Assembly (NCBI GenBank): GCA_016235045.1
Contig: JACRME010000004.1
Location: 310,001-374,000 of the forward strand
Source of the DNA: Nitrosomonadales bacterium
Lineage (GTDB): Bacteria > Pseudomonadota > Gammaproteobacteria > Burkholderiales > Gallionellaceae
DNA length: 64,000 nt
Direction: 5' to 3'
A program made the position numbers and the translations under genes. Shown piece after piece: positions 8,405-18,800 of this stretch (its first letter is position 1; each line of letters opens with the position of its first letter). Below the pieces are notes generated by a model. It worked only from the letters and a program-made list of their open reading frames with translations, searched no databases and was not told where the DNA came from.

Positions 8405-10666
8405 TCACTGCACGCTGACCCGCACGTAAGCCGCTTTCGATATTGCCGGTGTGCTGTAGGTGTCCCTGACGGCATACGCGAACACTTCGGTGCCGGTGAA
8501 ACCGGGCTTGGGCGTGTAGCCGATGCTGCCGTCCGCATTCACCGTCACCGTGCCGCCCATATCGGGTTTGCCGGTCACCGGGATGAACACCGTGGCCGGA
8601 TCGATATGGTTGGCCGCGTCGATCGCGGTATCCGGGTCGCTGTCGTTGCCCAGCACGTTGATCACCATTGCGGTGTTGACCGGCGTGGCAACCGCATCGT
8701 CCACCGTGACCGGCGCCCTGTTGGCGCGCACCGCAATCGAGACCCAGCCCGCGGTCTTGCTGGTCAGGCCCGCGTTGTCGCGCGCCAGGTAGCTGAAGCT
8801 CGCCATGCCGGTGTAGGTCGGCGGCGGCGTATAGCGGAAGCTGCCGTCGGCGTTGCCGGCCACAGTACCTGCCGAGGGCGGATTGAAGTTGGTGGCAGTC
8901 AGCGTATCGCCGATATCCGGATCGCTGTCGTTGGCGAGCACCCCGGGTGCGGCCACGTTCAGCGTGCCGCCCTTGATCATGACGTAGGCATCGTTGCTCA
9001 CCAGCGGCGCATCGTTCACGTTGGCCACGTTGATGTTCCAGGACTGCGTGGCGAATTTCCCGGCCGGGTCGGTCGCGCGCACGGTGACGGCCTGCGTCCC
9101 GACCTGCGCGTTGGTCGGTCGCCAGCCGATCCAGGCGATGAAGGGCGAGGTCGTCTTGATGGTCATGCCGGTCGGCGCCTGATCGAGCGTGAACGCAAGC
9201 GGCCCGCCCTCCGCATCGCTGGCCGTGACCTTGTAGGCATAGGACAACCCCTGCGTGGCTGCGAGCACGGGTGTCGAGGTGATCGTCGGCGGGGTGCCGG
9301 CCGCCGCATTTAGCATGTTGTAGGCAGCCAGCGCATTGACCAGTCCGTAGCCATAGCTGTTGTCGGCGCCGGCCACGCCCAGGTCCAGCGCGCTTTGCGC
9401 GAGCGCGGATTCGAGTTCGACCACACTGGCATTGGGAAAGGCATTCGCCAGCAGCGCCAGCGCGCCCGCGGTGTGCGGCGCGGCATAGGAAGTGCCGGAG
9501 ACGACCGCGTACAGCGGCAGCCCGCCGAACGACAGATCCGCGACGTTGATGCCGACGCCCGGCGCGGCCATTTTCGGGTAGACCGAGCCGTCGCAAGCCG
9601 ACACGCCGCGCGCGCTGAAACTGGCGACAGTCAGCGCCGGGTCGACCGCGCCGGTGGCGAACCCCGCCGGGTTGTTGCCCGGGCTCAGGCTGGTCAGGGG
9701 CGCGGGGCCGTCGTTGCCGGCGGCGAAGGTCACCGCGATGCCCGCCGTCTTCAGCGCGTCGATGTCGTTGCTGAATTCGGTGATGCATTGCCCGGCATTG
9801 CCCACCAGTCCCCAGGAGGCGTTGACCACGTCCGGCGCATCCACCGTCGCGGGGTCGCCGTCGGGATCGAGCAGCCACTGGAAGGCGAGATGGATGTCGC
9901 TGTAGGCGGCCTGTCCGGCATCGTTGTAGAGTTTGGCCGCGATCCAGCGGGCGCCCGGCGCCACGCCGATGGCGCTGCCGCCGACGGCGCCGCCGACCAT
10001 GATGGACATGGTCTGCGTGCCGTGTCCGGAAAAGTCGTAAGGCGTGGCATGTTCGGCGTGCGGGTCGAACCAGCTATTGCTGCCGCCGCGCCATTTCCCG
10101 GACAGGTCGGGATGGTTGGGATCGACGCCGGTGTCCATGTTGGCGACGACGACGCCGGCGCCGGCATAGCCCAGCGCCCACAGCCCCGGAACCGTAACCG
10201 CATTCAGGTTCCATTCGGGCGGTGCGGGACTGCTGTAGCTCACCGCAGGCGCCTGCAATATCGTATCCACACGGATGCTTTCCACGCCCGCGCGCGCTGC
10301 CAGTTCGCGGATGACGTCGGCACGGGCGGTGACGGCGATGCCGTTGATCGCCCACAACTCGCGCAGGCGGTGCGCGCCGCGTCCCTGCAGAAAATTCTTG
10401 TGCGACTCCTGATCGACTGCCGCCTTCGCCTTGAGCGCCCTGAACAGGCGGGTGTCGCGGTGACGCCTGTCCTTCACCTCGAACAGGCGGTGCTTCACTT
10501 TGCCGGACAGGGAAACGATCACGCGGACTTCTTCATACGGCGCGCGTCCCTGCAACTCCGTTTCCAGTTCGGGGTCGATCACCGCGGCCTGCGCGCCGCA
10601 GCATGCGGCCGCCACTACGGCGATGCAGCAACTGCGCGGCAACCGGTTCGATTTTGCGCTGTGCAT
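8405..10666 (-). CDS. Secreted S8 subtilisin-like serine protease with C-terminal Ig/cadherin-like repeats
   Basis: Catalytic motifs VVANMDTGVDPNHPDLSG (Asp), DFSGHGTQTMSIMVGG (His), SGTSYAAPHTAGALAL (Ser); C-terminal VLANDSDPD / YTPPPTYTGMASFSYLARDN repeats. Confidence 0.93.
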   Translation of the reverse strand: MHSAKSNRLPRSCCIAVVAAACCGAQAAVIDPELETELQGRAPYEEVRVIVSLSGKVKHRLFEVKDRRHRDTRLFRALKAKAAVDQESHKNFLQGRGAHRLRELWAINGIAVTARADVIRELAARAGVESIRVDTILQAPAVSYSSPAPPEWNLNAVTVPGLWALGYAGAGVVVANMDTGVDPNHPDLSGKWRGGSNSWFDPHAEHATPYDFSGHGTQTMSIMVGGAVGGSAIGVAPGARWIAAKLYNDAGQAAYSDIHLAFQWLLDPDGDPATVDAPDVVNASWGLVGNAGQCITEFSNDIDALKTAGIAVTFAAGNDGPAPLTSLSPGNNPAGFATGAVDPALTVASFSARGVSACDGSVYPKMAAPGVGINVADLSFGGLPLYAVVSGTSYAAPHTAGALALLANAFPNASVVELESALAQSALDLGVAGADNSYGYGLVNALAAYNMLNAAAGTPPTITSTPVLAATQGLSYAYKVTASDAEGGPLAFTLDQAPTGMTIKTTSPFIAWIGWRPTNAQVGTQAVTVRATDPAGKFATQSWNINVANVNDAPLVSNDAYVMIKGGTLNVAAPGVLANDSDPDIGDTLTATNFNPPSAGTVAGNADGSFRYTPPPTYTGMASFSYLARDNAGLTSKTAGWVSIAVRANRAPVTVDDAVATPVNTAMVINVLGNDSDPDTAIDAANHIDPATVFIPVTGKPDMGGTVTVNADGSIGYTPKPGFTGTEVFAYAVRDTYSTPAISKAAYVRVSVQ

Positions 10667-10685
10667 ATCCCGTTCCTTTCGATAT

Positions 10686-11225
10686 TCACTGGACGGTAAT
10701 GTGTTCGATGCGCAAGCCGCCCATGACCAGCGTCATCCTGTTTCCGGCTTGCACATAGCGGCCGGGATTCGCAAACAGGATGAAGTAGTCCTGGTCGGTC
10801 ACCACCTTGTTGCGCCCGGTCGTGCGCAGTTGTCCGAGTTTGGCCGTATCCGGAACGCCCAGTTGCGCGCCGCTCGCTTCGTCCAGCAGGTAGGGTCTGG
10901 TCTTCCTGTCCATCAGCGGCGCTGCCTTGTCCGGATCGATCACGCGATAGCGGAAATCGAGGATGTAACCCGCCGACGAAAGCCGCAGCCCCTCCATGCG
11001 TATGCCCAGCCGGTCTTCCGTGCCCGCTTCCGGCGTTACCCCGGTCGGCGCGATTTTTTCCGCGCCGGAGGAGTATCCGCTTGAACGGTGTCCGCTGGCG
11101 CAACCGCCGAGGGCCAGTGCGATGGCGATGGCCAACGGGATCACGACGTAGAACAACAACTCGCGCAGCATGGTTGCATCGCTTTTGTTTTCGACCGTTG
11201 CGGTCTTGTCGTTGTGTTCGTTCAC
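10686..11225 (-). CDS. Small lipoprotein-like hypothetical protein
   Basis: Hydrophobic segment ending LALGGCASG (lipobox-like), no clear family recognised; lies in the run of secreted genes. Confidence 0.7.
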   Translation of the reverse strand: MNEHNDKTATVENKSDATMLRELLFYVVIPLAIAIALALGGCASGHRSSGYSSGAEKIAPTGVTPEAGTEDRLGIRMEGLRLSSAGYILDFRYRVIDPDKAAPLMDRKTRPYLLDEASGAQLGVPDTAKLGQLRTTGRNKVVTDQDYFILFANPGRYVQAGNRMTLVMGGLRIEHITVQ

Positions 11226-11296
11226 AGCCGCCCCCTTCCCCTTTACTGCATTTGGCGCAGCCGGTTGCGGAATTCATCCGGCAACCGGCCGTTTCC

Positions 11297-13225
11297 TCAC
11301 TGCACGTTGACCCTGACGTAAGCCGCTTTCGAGGTGGCCGGTGTGCTGTAGGTATCCCTGACCGCATACGTGAACACTTCGGTGCCGGTGAAGTTGAGCC
11401 TGGGCGTGTAGTTGATGCTGCCGTCCGCATTCACCGTCACCGTGCCGCCCTTGTTGGGCCTGCCGGTGACCGGGATGAACACCGTGGCCGGGTTGATATG
11501 GTTGGCCGGGTCGATCGCGGTATCCGGGTCGCTGTCGTTGCCCAGCACGTTGATCACCATTGCGGTGTTGATCGGCGTGGCAACCGTGTCGTCCACCGTG
11601 ACCGGCGCCTTGTTGGCGCGCACCGCGATCGAGACGAAGCCGGCCGTGTTGCTGGACAGGTTCGAGTTGTCGCGCGCCAGGTAGCTGAAGCTCACCATGC
11701 CGGTGTAGGTCGCCGGCGGGGTGTAGCTGAAGCTGCCGTCGGTGTTGCTGCTCAGCGTACCGACCTGCGGCGTGCCGAAGTTGGTGGCGGTGAGGGTGTC
11801 GCCGGCGTCGGGATCGCTGTCGTTGGCGAGCACCCCGGGTGCGGCCACATTCAGCGTGCCGCCCCTGATCATGGTGTAGGCGTCGTTGTTCGCCACCGGC
11901 CGCTGGTTCGCATTGGCCACCGCGATGCTCCAGGACTGCGTGGTGTACAGCCCGGCCGGATCGGTCGTGCGCACCGTCACGTCATGCGTCCCGGCCTGTC
12001 CGTCGATTGGCCGCCAGCCGATCCAGGCAATGTAGTCCGAGGTCGTCTTGATGGTCATGCCCGCAGGCGCCTGGTCGAGCTTGAAGCTGAGCGGCCCGCC
12101 GTCCGCATCGCTGGCTGTCACCTTGTAGGCGTAGGAGATTCCCTCTGTCGCCGCGAGCACCGGCGTCGAGGTGAACGCGGGTGCGCTGCCGGTGCCGGAA
12201 ACCTGCAGCATGGCCAGCATGCCGCCGTCCTGCGCCGCGGCGTTGTTCAGGTTGAGCCTGCGGTCATACACCGCATAGCGCGCCGACGCGGAGCCGGACG
12301 ACAGCACTGGCGTCAGGATCGCATCCACCGTTTTCGCGGCGGGCAGCAGCACCGAATACTGCTGGCGCGGATTGCCCGGCCACGGGTAGGGATTGCCGTC
12401 CTCGGCGATCATTTGCAGGTACTGGCCGTTGATCACCGGCACATGGGTCTGCAATCCGGCGTTGAGGAAACGCAGCAGCGTTCTCTGCCCCGCCGCCAGC
12501 GCGGCCAGCGGCGCGTCTCCGGCGGCATAGGGCTTGCCGTTGATCAGGAAGTATCTGGGCTGGTAATTAAAGGTGCTGGTCGGGCCGGGCGCGCTGCCGT
12601 AGCTGCCGCCGGATACCGCCGCGTGCAGCGCCGGATCGATCTCACTGAACAGCAGCGTCACTTCGTTGCCGTAGGGCACCCCGGCGTAGGCCTCGGCCGC
12701 TGCGGCATTGTGCGTCGCGCCGCCGTACAGTCCCATCTGCACCTGCACCTGCGGATGAGTGCCGCTGTGGTACAGGTAGGTGCCGGGCTTCATACTGTCC
12801 CAGGTGTAATTTTCAGTGCCGCCGCCGGCCGCCGCTTCACGGTTGAACGAGCGCACGCGCGCCGCGGGCGATGGCCGCGCGCCGCTGCTGCCGTCGTCCC
12901 ACACCGGCGTCATCGCGGCGACTTGTCCGGGCATGACGATGGAGGTCGCTTGCGGCAGGTTGTTCATGAGGTGGATGGTCAGCACCGTGTCGCCGGGCGG
13001 CACGACCAGCGCCGGTCCCGGCACCGTCGGCGTGCCCGGCACGAAGGTCGTATCGGTCAGCGCGTAACCCCACATCGGTACGATCACGCCGTCCGGCATG
13101 GTCACATTCACCGTGTCGGCACGCAGCCAGTATTCGACGGCGGATGCGGGCGCCGCGGCGGTGACAAGCCCGGCCAGCAGCAGTGCCTGGGTGAGCCGGT
13201 TCATGGGTAGCAATTGGTTTTTCAT
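11297..13225 (-). CDS. Multicopper-oxidase-like (cupredoxin) protein with C-terminal Ig/cadherin-like repeats
   Basis: Signal peptide; WGYALTDTTFVPGTPTVPGPALVVPPGDTVLTIHLMNNLP; GTYLYHSGTHPQVQVQMGLYGG; C-terminal ~290 aa nearly identical in pattern to the S8 protease tail. Confidence 0.85.
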   Translation of the reverse strand: MKNQLLPMNRLTQALLLAGLVTAAAPASAVEYWLRADTVNVTMPDGVIVPMWGYALTDTTFVPGTPTVPGPALVVPPGDTVLTIHLMNNLPQATSIVMPGQVAAMTPVWDDGSSGARPSPAARVRSFNREAAAGGGTENYTWDSMKPGTYLYHSGTHPQVQVQMGLYGGATHNAAAAEAYAGVPYGNEVTLLFSEIDPALHAAVSGGSYGSAPGPTSTFNYQPRYFLINGKPYAAGDAPLAALAAGQRTLLRFLNAGLQTHVPVINGQYLQMIAEDGNPYPWPGNPRQQYSVLLPAAKTVDAILTPVLSSGSASARYAVYDRRLNLNNAAAQDGGMLAMLQVSGTGSAPAFTSTPVLAATEGISYAYKVTASDADGGPLSFKLDQAPAGMTIKTTSDYIAWIGWRPIDGQAGTHDVTVRTTDPAGLYTTQSWSIAVANANQRPVANNDAYTMIRGGTLNVAAPGVLANDSDPDAGDTLTATNFGTPQVGTLSSNTDGSFSYTPPATYTGMVSFSYLARDNSNLSSNTAGFVSIAVRANKAPVTVDDTVATPINTAMVINVLGNDSDPDTAIDPANHINPATVFIPVTGRPNKGGTVTVNADGSINYTPRLNFTGTEVFTYAVRDTYSTPATSKAAYVRVNVQ

Positions 13226-13276
13226 GATTGCGTTCCTCTCTGCAATGGCGAAATTGGCGATGGCGGTTTTTGGCGG

Positions 13277-14560
13277 TTACGGAATCGGCACACCGGCAGG
13301 CTCGATGATCAGCATCGTCATCATGCCGCCCGGGAAGATGTCGTTATTCACGATCTCGCGTTCGTTGTGGGAGTGCCACATGTGGAAGTAGCCGCCATTC
13401 CCGTTGACCATGGTCGCACCCGGAGGCAGTGCGCCGAAGCTGCCGAGATAGGGGCTGCCGCTGTAGTTGGCGCCGAAGGAAAGATCCTGCAGGTTGGGCA
13501 GCACCACCGGGATGGGCTTGCCGTGATCCGGCGCAAACTCGTTTGGCGCCAGCGGATCGGCGGCGCTGGTATGGCCGTAGATGTCCCAGCCCAGGTTCTT
13601 GCCGGTCCACTCGAAAATCGCGTCGTAGGTCTGGCCCGGCACGGCACGCAGGGTGAAGTCCGACGCGGCCAGGTCGGGGCCGACCCCGGGCGCGCTTTCC
13701 AGCATGCGGCCGTCGCGCGCCAGCATCGTGAAATTGTTGCCGTGCGTGTGCAGCGGGTGCAGGTCGCGCCCGGCATTGATCACGCGCATCAGCAATTTCT
13801 CCCCGGCATGCATGCGCGGCAGGCAGTTGTAGGGCTGGGTCGGCAGCCACGGCACGTTGGCGTCGAGCAGGGTGTCCGGCGCGTTGCGCCCGTTCATGAA
13901 CCACAGCACGGGATGGAAGGCGCCGGTGTCCGCGTTGATCGCCCCGCCTGCCGTGACCTGCGCCAGAACCTGGTCGTGGATCGCCGGATCCATCTCGGTC
14001 AGCAGGAACAGGTACTCGTGGTCGAAGCGGGTGTCGGCATGGTCGTAGGCGTGGTGCAGCGGATCGCCGTTGGCAGGACGCACGATCAGCGCGCCGAGCA
14101 GTCCCATTTCCACTTGCAGCGCAGGCTGCGTGCCGCTGTGGTAAAGATAGGTGCCGGCATGGGACGCAGTGAAGGTGTAGCTCACCGTGCCGCTCGTCGC
14201 CGCCGCCTCCTGCGTCATGATGCCCGCGCTGCCGCCGCCGGCAACGACTCCCAGTTGGCCGGGCAGGACGATGGAGACCGGCACCGGCAACTGGTTGCTC
14301 AGGTTGATGGTGACCGTATCGCCCTCGTTGACGATCAGGGTCGGGCCGGGATACTGCATGGCGCCGTTGCCGTTGGCGTAACCCCAGGCGTAGGTGCTGC
14401 CGCCGTCGGCGGTGGAAATGTAATCCGCCTTCGCGGTCAGGTTGAAGACCGGTCCGCTGATGCCGTCTATCGCCGCCCAGGCCGTTTCCGTTGCGGCGAA
14501 CAGCAACAGCGAAGCGGCGATGCCCAGCAATCGCGGCAGTTTGTGCAGTAGTTGGTTCAT
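13277..14560 (-). CDS. Multicopper-oxidase-like protein
   Basis: Signal peptide LLGIAASLLLFAATETAWA; GPTLIVNEGDTVTINLSNQLP; GTYLYHSGTQPALQVEMGLLG; HPLHTHGNNFTML; MWHSHNEREIVNNDIFPGGMMTML. Confidence 0.88.
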   Translation of the reverse strand: MNQLLHKLPRLLGIAASLLLFAATETAWAAIDGISGPVFNLTAKADYISTADGGSTYAWGYANGNGAMQYPGPTLIVNEGDTVTINLSNQLPVPVSIVLPGQLGVVAGGGSAGIMTQEAAATSGTVSYTFTASHAGTYLYHSGTQPALQVEMGLLGALIVRPANGDPLHHAYDHADTRFDHEYLFLLTEMDPAIHDQVLAQVTAGGAINADTGAFHPVLWFMNGRNAPDTLLDANVPWLPTQPYNCLPRMHAGEKLLMRVINAGRDLHPLHTHGNNFTMLARDGRMLESAPGVGPDLAASDFTLRAVPGQTYDAIFEWTGKNLGWDIYGHTSAADPLAPNEFAPDHGKPIPVVLPNLQDLSFGANYSGSPYLGSFGALPPGATMVNGNGGYFHMWHSHNEREIVNNDIFPGGMMTMLIIEPAGVPIP

Positions 14561-14594
14561 GTTGCCTCCCGTGTTCCTGGCGACTTCCGCCACG

Positions 14595-15797
14595 TTATTG
14601 AATGACGATCTCGGTCATCATCCCGCCGAAATCCTGGTCGTTGTTGCTCAGATAATTGAGGTTGGTGGTGTACAGGAAGTACGTCCCCGCCGGCACACCG
14701 GCCGTGTCGATGATGACATCCGCCGTCTCGCCGCCGCCCAGCGTCACCGAGGCGGTGTCGTAGTAGATGTCCTTGCCGCCGGGGCCGCGCGCGATGTGCG
14801 CACCGGCGCCGACCACCCGCATCGGCAGCCCGAGCGCACCGACCGTGAAATAGCTGGTGATGCTCACGTTGGAGAACCGGAGCAGCAGTTTTTCCCCTTC
14901 CGTCGCGCGGTTCAGCTGGATCAGCGCGCTGGTTTTCTGCGATTCGATGCCGCCGTTCTCGGCCGGTGCCGGCAGCGAAGCAGGATTGGCGGTGTCCGGA
15001 TAGCCGCGGCCGTTGATCATGGCGTAGGTGTCCTTCATGTTGGCGAAGGGCAAGGGCTGGATGCCCAGATGCTCCTCGTGGAACACATGGTCGAACGAGC
15101 TGAGTTGCAGCGCATACGATTTGTTGTAGCCGGTGGAACCGTCGCCGTCGTTGTAGGCGAAGCGGGTGTAGTCCCTGCCGTTATAGGTCCGCAGCGAGCC
15201 GTCCTGCGCCGGACGCACGTAGATCTGGCCGAGCATGCCCATCTGCATGTGCTCGGCGGCCTCGACGTGGCAGTGGTAGATATAAGTGCCGGGCTCGGTG
15301 ACGTTATAGAAGTAGGTCAGGCTCGACCCCATGTTGACGCCGAACGAGCCGTCCGGCATGCCGTCGAACACCGGGGCCTGGTTGGGAAAGCCGTGGAAGT
15401 GCACCGAGTGCGGATCGAACAGGTCCGGCCGCATCGCCATGCCGACGTTGGTGAGGGTCAGGTAGAACTTGTTGCCTTCCTGCAGTTCGATGATGGGCGC
15501 GGGATAATTAGCCGCCAGAATGCCCGCGCCGATAGCCTGGTCCGGCAACACGCCGGTGACATCGGAGAAGCCGAAGGTGTACAGCACCCTGCCGTCGGCC
15601 ATGGCGGCGAAGCCGTCGCCGGCCGTCAGGTGCTTGCACACGACATTGGGATCGCCGGGCGCATCGGGGACGGCGTCGCCGTTGGTGTCGCCGGGACACT
15701 GCACGAATACCGCGGCACCGGCGGGAACCGCGGTTGCGCTGAACGCGGCAGCCAGCGCGAGCGGGAGCAGCAGTTTGCGAAGATTGACTGAACTCAT
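14595..15797 (-). CDS. Multicopper-oxidase-like protein
   Basis: Signal peptide; DPHSVHFHGFPNQ; GTYIYHCHVEAAEHMQMGMLGQIYV (type 1 Cu-like HCH...H...M); ends DFGGMMTEIVIQ. Confidence 0.88.
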   Translation of the reverse strand: MSSVNLRKLLLPLALAAAFSATAVPAGAAVFVQCPGDTNGDAVPDAPGDPNVVCKHLTAGDGFAAMADGRVLYTFGFSDVTGVLPDQAIGAGILAANYPAPIIELQEGNKFYLTLTNVGMAMRPDLFDPHSVHFHGFPNQAPVFDGMPDGSFGVNMGSSLTYFYNVTEPGTYIYHCHVEAAEHMQMGMLGQIYVRPAQDGSLRTYNGRDYTRFAYNDGDGSTGYNKSYALQLSSFDHVFHEEHLGIQPLPFANMKDTYAMINGRGYPDTANPASLPAPAENGGIESQKTSALIQLNRATEGEKLLLRFSNVSITSYFTVGALGLPMRVVGAGAHIARGPGGKDIYYDTASVTLGGGETADVIIDTAGVPAGTYFLYTTNLNYLSNNDQDFGGMMTEIVIQ

Positions 15798-15872
15798 GAT
15801 GTCTCTCCTTCCGGTTTCCATGTCCGCCGGGCTCATCCCGGCGGATGCTTTTGCTTCGTTGCCAAGTCCGGC

Positions 15873-18800
15873 TCAGGGATTCGCCCCGATGCCGCCGTAC
15901 GGTTGTACGCGGTAGTCGCCATACAGCGGGCAGGTGCCGGGTGCCAGGCAGAGCCGGTACGGCGTGAGCGGTCCGAAGCGCACGTCGATCCAGTTGCCGC
16001 CCTCGTCGAATGCCGCCGCGGTGGCGAGGCTGGTGGTCAGCTCCGGCTGCTGGATGGTCTGGCCCTGGTCGCCGTTGAAGTACTGGGCGACGAAGGCGGG
16101 AGCAGCCGAGTTGTTGCTGGCGTCATAGCCTGCGGTGCTGGTCAGGATGCTGTTCATCGGGTTCAGCCTGTCTGCCCCGGCATCCACATATCCCGGCCAG
16201 GTTCCCTGCGCTGCCGTGCCCAGCACCGCCAGGTCGGAGTACACCGCGGCCTGGCCTGCGCCGATGTCGGGCACCAGACCGAAGGTGGCCGGCACGGTGG
16301 CGTTGCTGATCGCCCAGTAGAACGAGCGGTTGTGCCACACGATGCTGTCCGTCAGCACGGGGTTGGAGTAGCGCAGCTTGTAGCCGCTGGCGGCGCCTAT
16401 CGTGTTGTACAGCAGCGTGCTGTGGGCGCGCGATACGATGCCGGCCGGTTGCGGCAGCGACTGGTTCGGGCTGCCGGCCGGGAAGGCCGCACCGCCCGTG
16501 CCGGTGCTGTCGTTGTTGGCCACCGTGTTGTTGTCGATGGTCGCCTTCACCGTGTCCTGCAGCGAGATGCCGCCGCCCGCCACGCCGGACATGTTGTCCA
16601 CGATCTTGTTGTTGGTCATGCTCAACTGGTACCAGCCAGCCGCATCGTTCGGCGTCCGGCGCACATCCAGGCCGTTGACGAACTCGGTGCGGATGCCGCC
16701 GCCGTCGCCCGCGCCGGCCTGGTTGCCCTGCACCAGGTTGGACGATACGGTCACGTTACCGGTGCCGGGCGACAGGCGCGGCGTGGTCAGCGGCGCCAGC
16801 GAAGCCTGGCCGCCGATGAAGATGCCGCCGCCGGAGACATTCTGTCCCTGGTTGAACGTCTGGTTGAAGATGACGGTGTTGTTGGCGATGGTGCCGCCGT
16901 TGCTGAAGCCCAGGTGGCCGATGCCGCCGCCGCCGCCCATGGAGAAGTTGCCGCAGACGTAGTTGCCGGTCACGCTGTAGTTGTGGGTGCCGTTGCACAG
17001 CGAGATGCCGCCGCCCGCCCCCTGGTTGCTGCCGTTCTGCGTGATGTGGTTGTGGTGGATGCGCACGAACTCGTTTTTCGCGTTGGTGTAGCCGCCGAAC
17101 CAGCCGTCGTTGGCGGGAACCACGGCCGGATCCATCAGGTTTGGATGGCCGAGCCGGATGCCGCCACCGTAGCTGCCGTAGTTGCTCATGATCTTGTTGT
17201 TGCTGATCTCCAGGTACCTGGCGTAGCCGTTGACGAAGATGCCGCCGGCATTGTCCGAACCGCTGATGGTGAAGCCGTCGATGCGCGCGTTGCGCACGTT
17301 GATGAAGGCCTGCGGTCCGCTCGCCTTGGCCAGCACCATGATGCCGGGGCCTTCTTCGGTATTGAACAGGCCGGGCTCGTTATTGGGCGCATTGAAGGTG
17401 TTGGTCTGTCCCGGCAGCAGGTCGAAGCCGCCCGCGGCCAGCAGTTGCTGGATCTTGCCGCGCCAGGCCGTCAGTTTCTCGGCCGGCACCTTGGCCGCGT
17501 TGATGTGCGTGGACGGCGCGCCCCAGCCCTGCAGCTTGACCATCTTGTTCATGATGACCAGTTCGTCGTAGGTTCCGGGCGGCACCATGATCATGTCGCC
17601 GCGGTTGGCCGCATCGATGGCCGCCTGGATTTTGGTGCCGGGCGTCACCACCCTGATCACGTTGGACGCGGTGGGGCCGTAGCCGCCGACCGTGACCGTG
17701 ACGCCGGTGATGCTGCTCTTGCCGTTGCCGCGCGTGACTTGCAGTTGCCCGGTCGTCGCCCCGCTCGGCACACGAGCGATCACGATGCCGTCGCTCCAGG
17801 AAACGATGGGCAACGTCGTTCCGTTGAGCGTCACGCTGCCGCTGCCCTGGGTTATACCGAAGCCGTGGTCGCGGAAAATCGTCTTGGTGGTGGCCGCGGT
17901 GCCGTCATAGGCCGGATTGGGCACTTCAACCGCACCGGCGGAGACGATGGTCAGCCGCGGCTGGGTCGCAATGTTGGTGGACGGCGGCTGCACGTACGGG
18001 CCGTTGAACGTGACGCCGCCCGCAGTCTTGCCCTCCACCGAGTAGATGACCGGCGTGCCCGCGTCGAACTCGCAGTCCAGCGGGAACTGGCCCGGGCCGG
18101 CGAACGCTGCCACCGGCACCACCGGCGTATCCAGGTAAGTGGTCTTGCCCGGCAGGTACTGGAAGGTGTAGCAGAACTGGCTGTACTGCCGGTTGAAGTT
18201 CGGGTCGATGATCATCTGCCCCAGGGTCGGCGAACCGGCGCGGGTATCCCTGATCGGGCCCGGGTCGTTCATGCAGGTGGTGACCATGTTGGGGCCCACG
18301 CCTGACGGGAACGGCGGGTTGATGGTGTAGGTGGACGGCACCAGCGCGTTATAGGTGCCCCACTGGTCGGAATAAGCGCGGTCGATTTCGCGCCCGGACC
18401 AGTCGCGGATCGATATGGGCAACCAGGACGGCGCATGCTTCTCGCCGAAGGTCGGCGCGTTGGGATCGAACTCGTTGGCCGTGTCGTCGAGGATGAAGCC
18501 GACGATGTGGCCCGCCACCGGCACTTCGGTGAACAGGTAGAAATCGGCCGGCGTGTTCATGCCCTGCGCGACGACCACTTTCTTGCGGTCGCACTGGTTC
18601 CAGGTCTTGCCCGGATTGGCCGGATCGTAGGTCGGGTTGGGTTCCTGCCGGTCGCTGAACAGGTTCAGGTATTGCGGAATCGGCAGCGGGTCGCCCACGC
18701 ATTCCGGCGGCAACGCCAGCGGTGACGGTGTCGGCGCATCGCCGAACGCCACGTTCTGGTCGCCGTTGCCCTGATGCAGGTAGCCCGGGGGCGCCATCGA

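Noticed and set aside
11297-13225. Annotation as a catalytically normal laccase
   Set aside because: None of the canonical copper-ligand motifs were visible, so only MCO-like fold is claimed.
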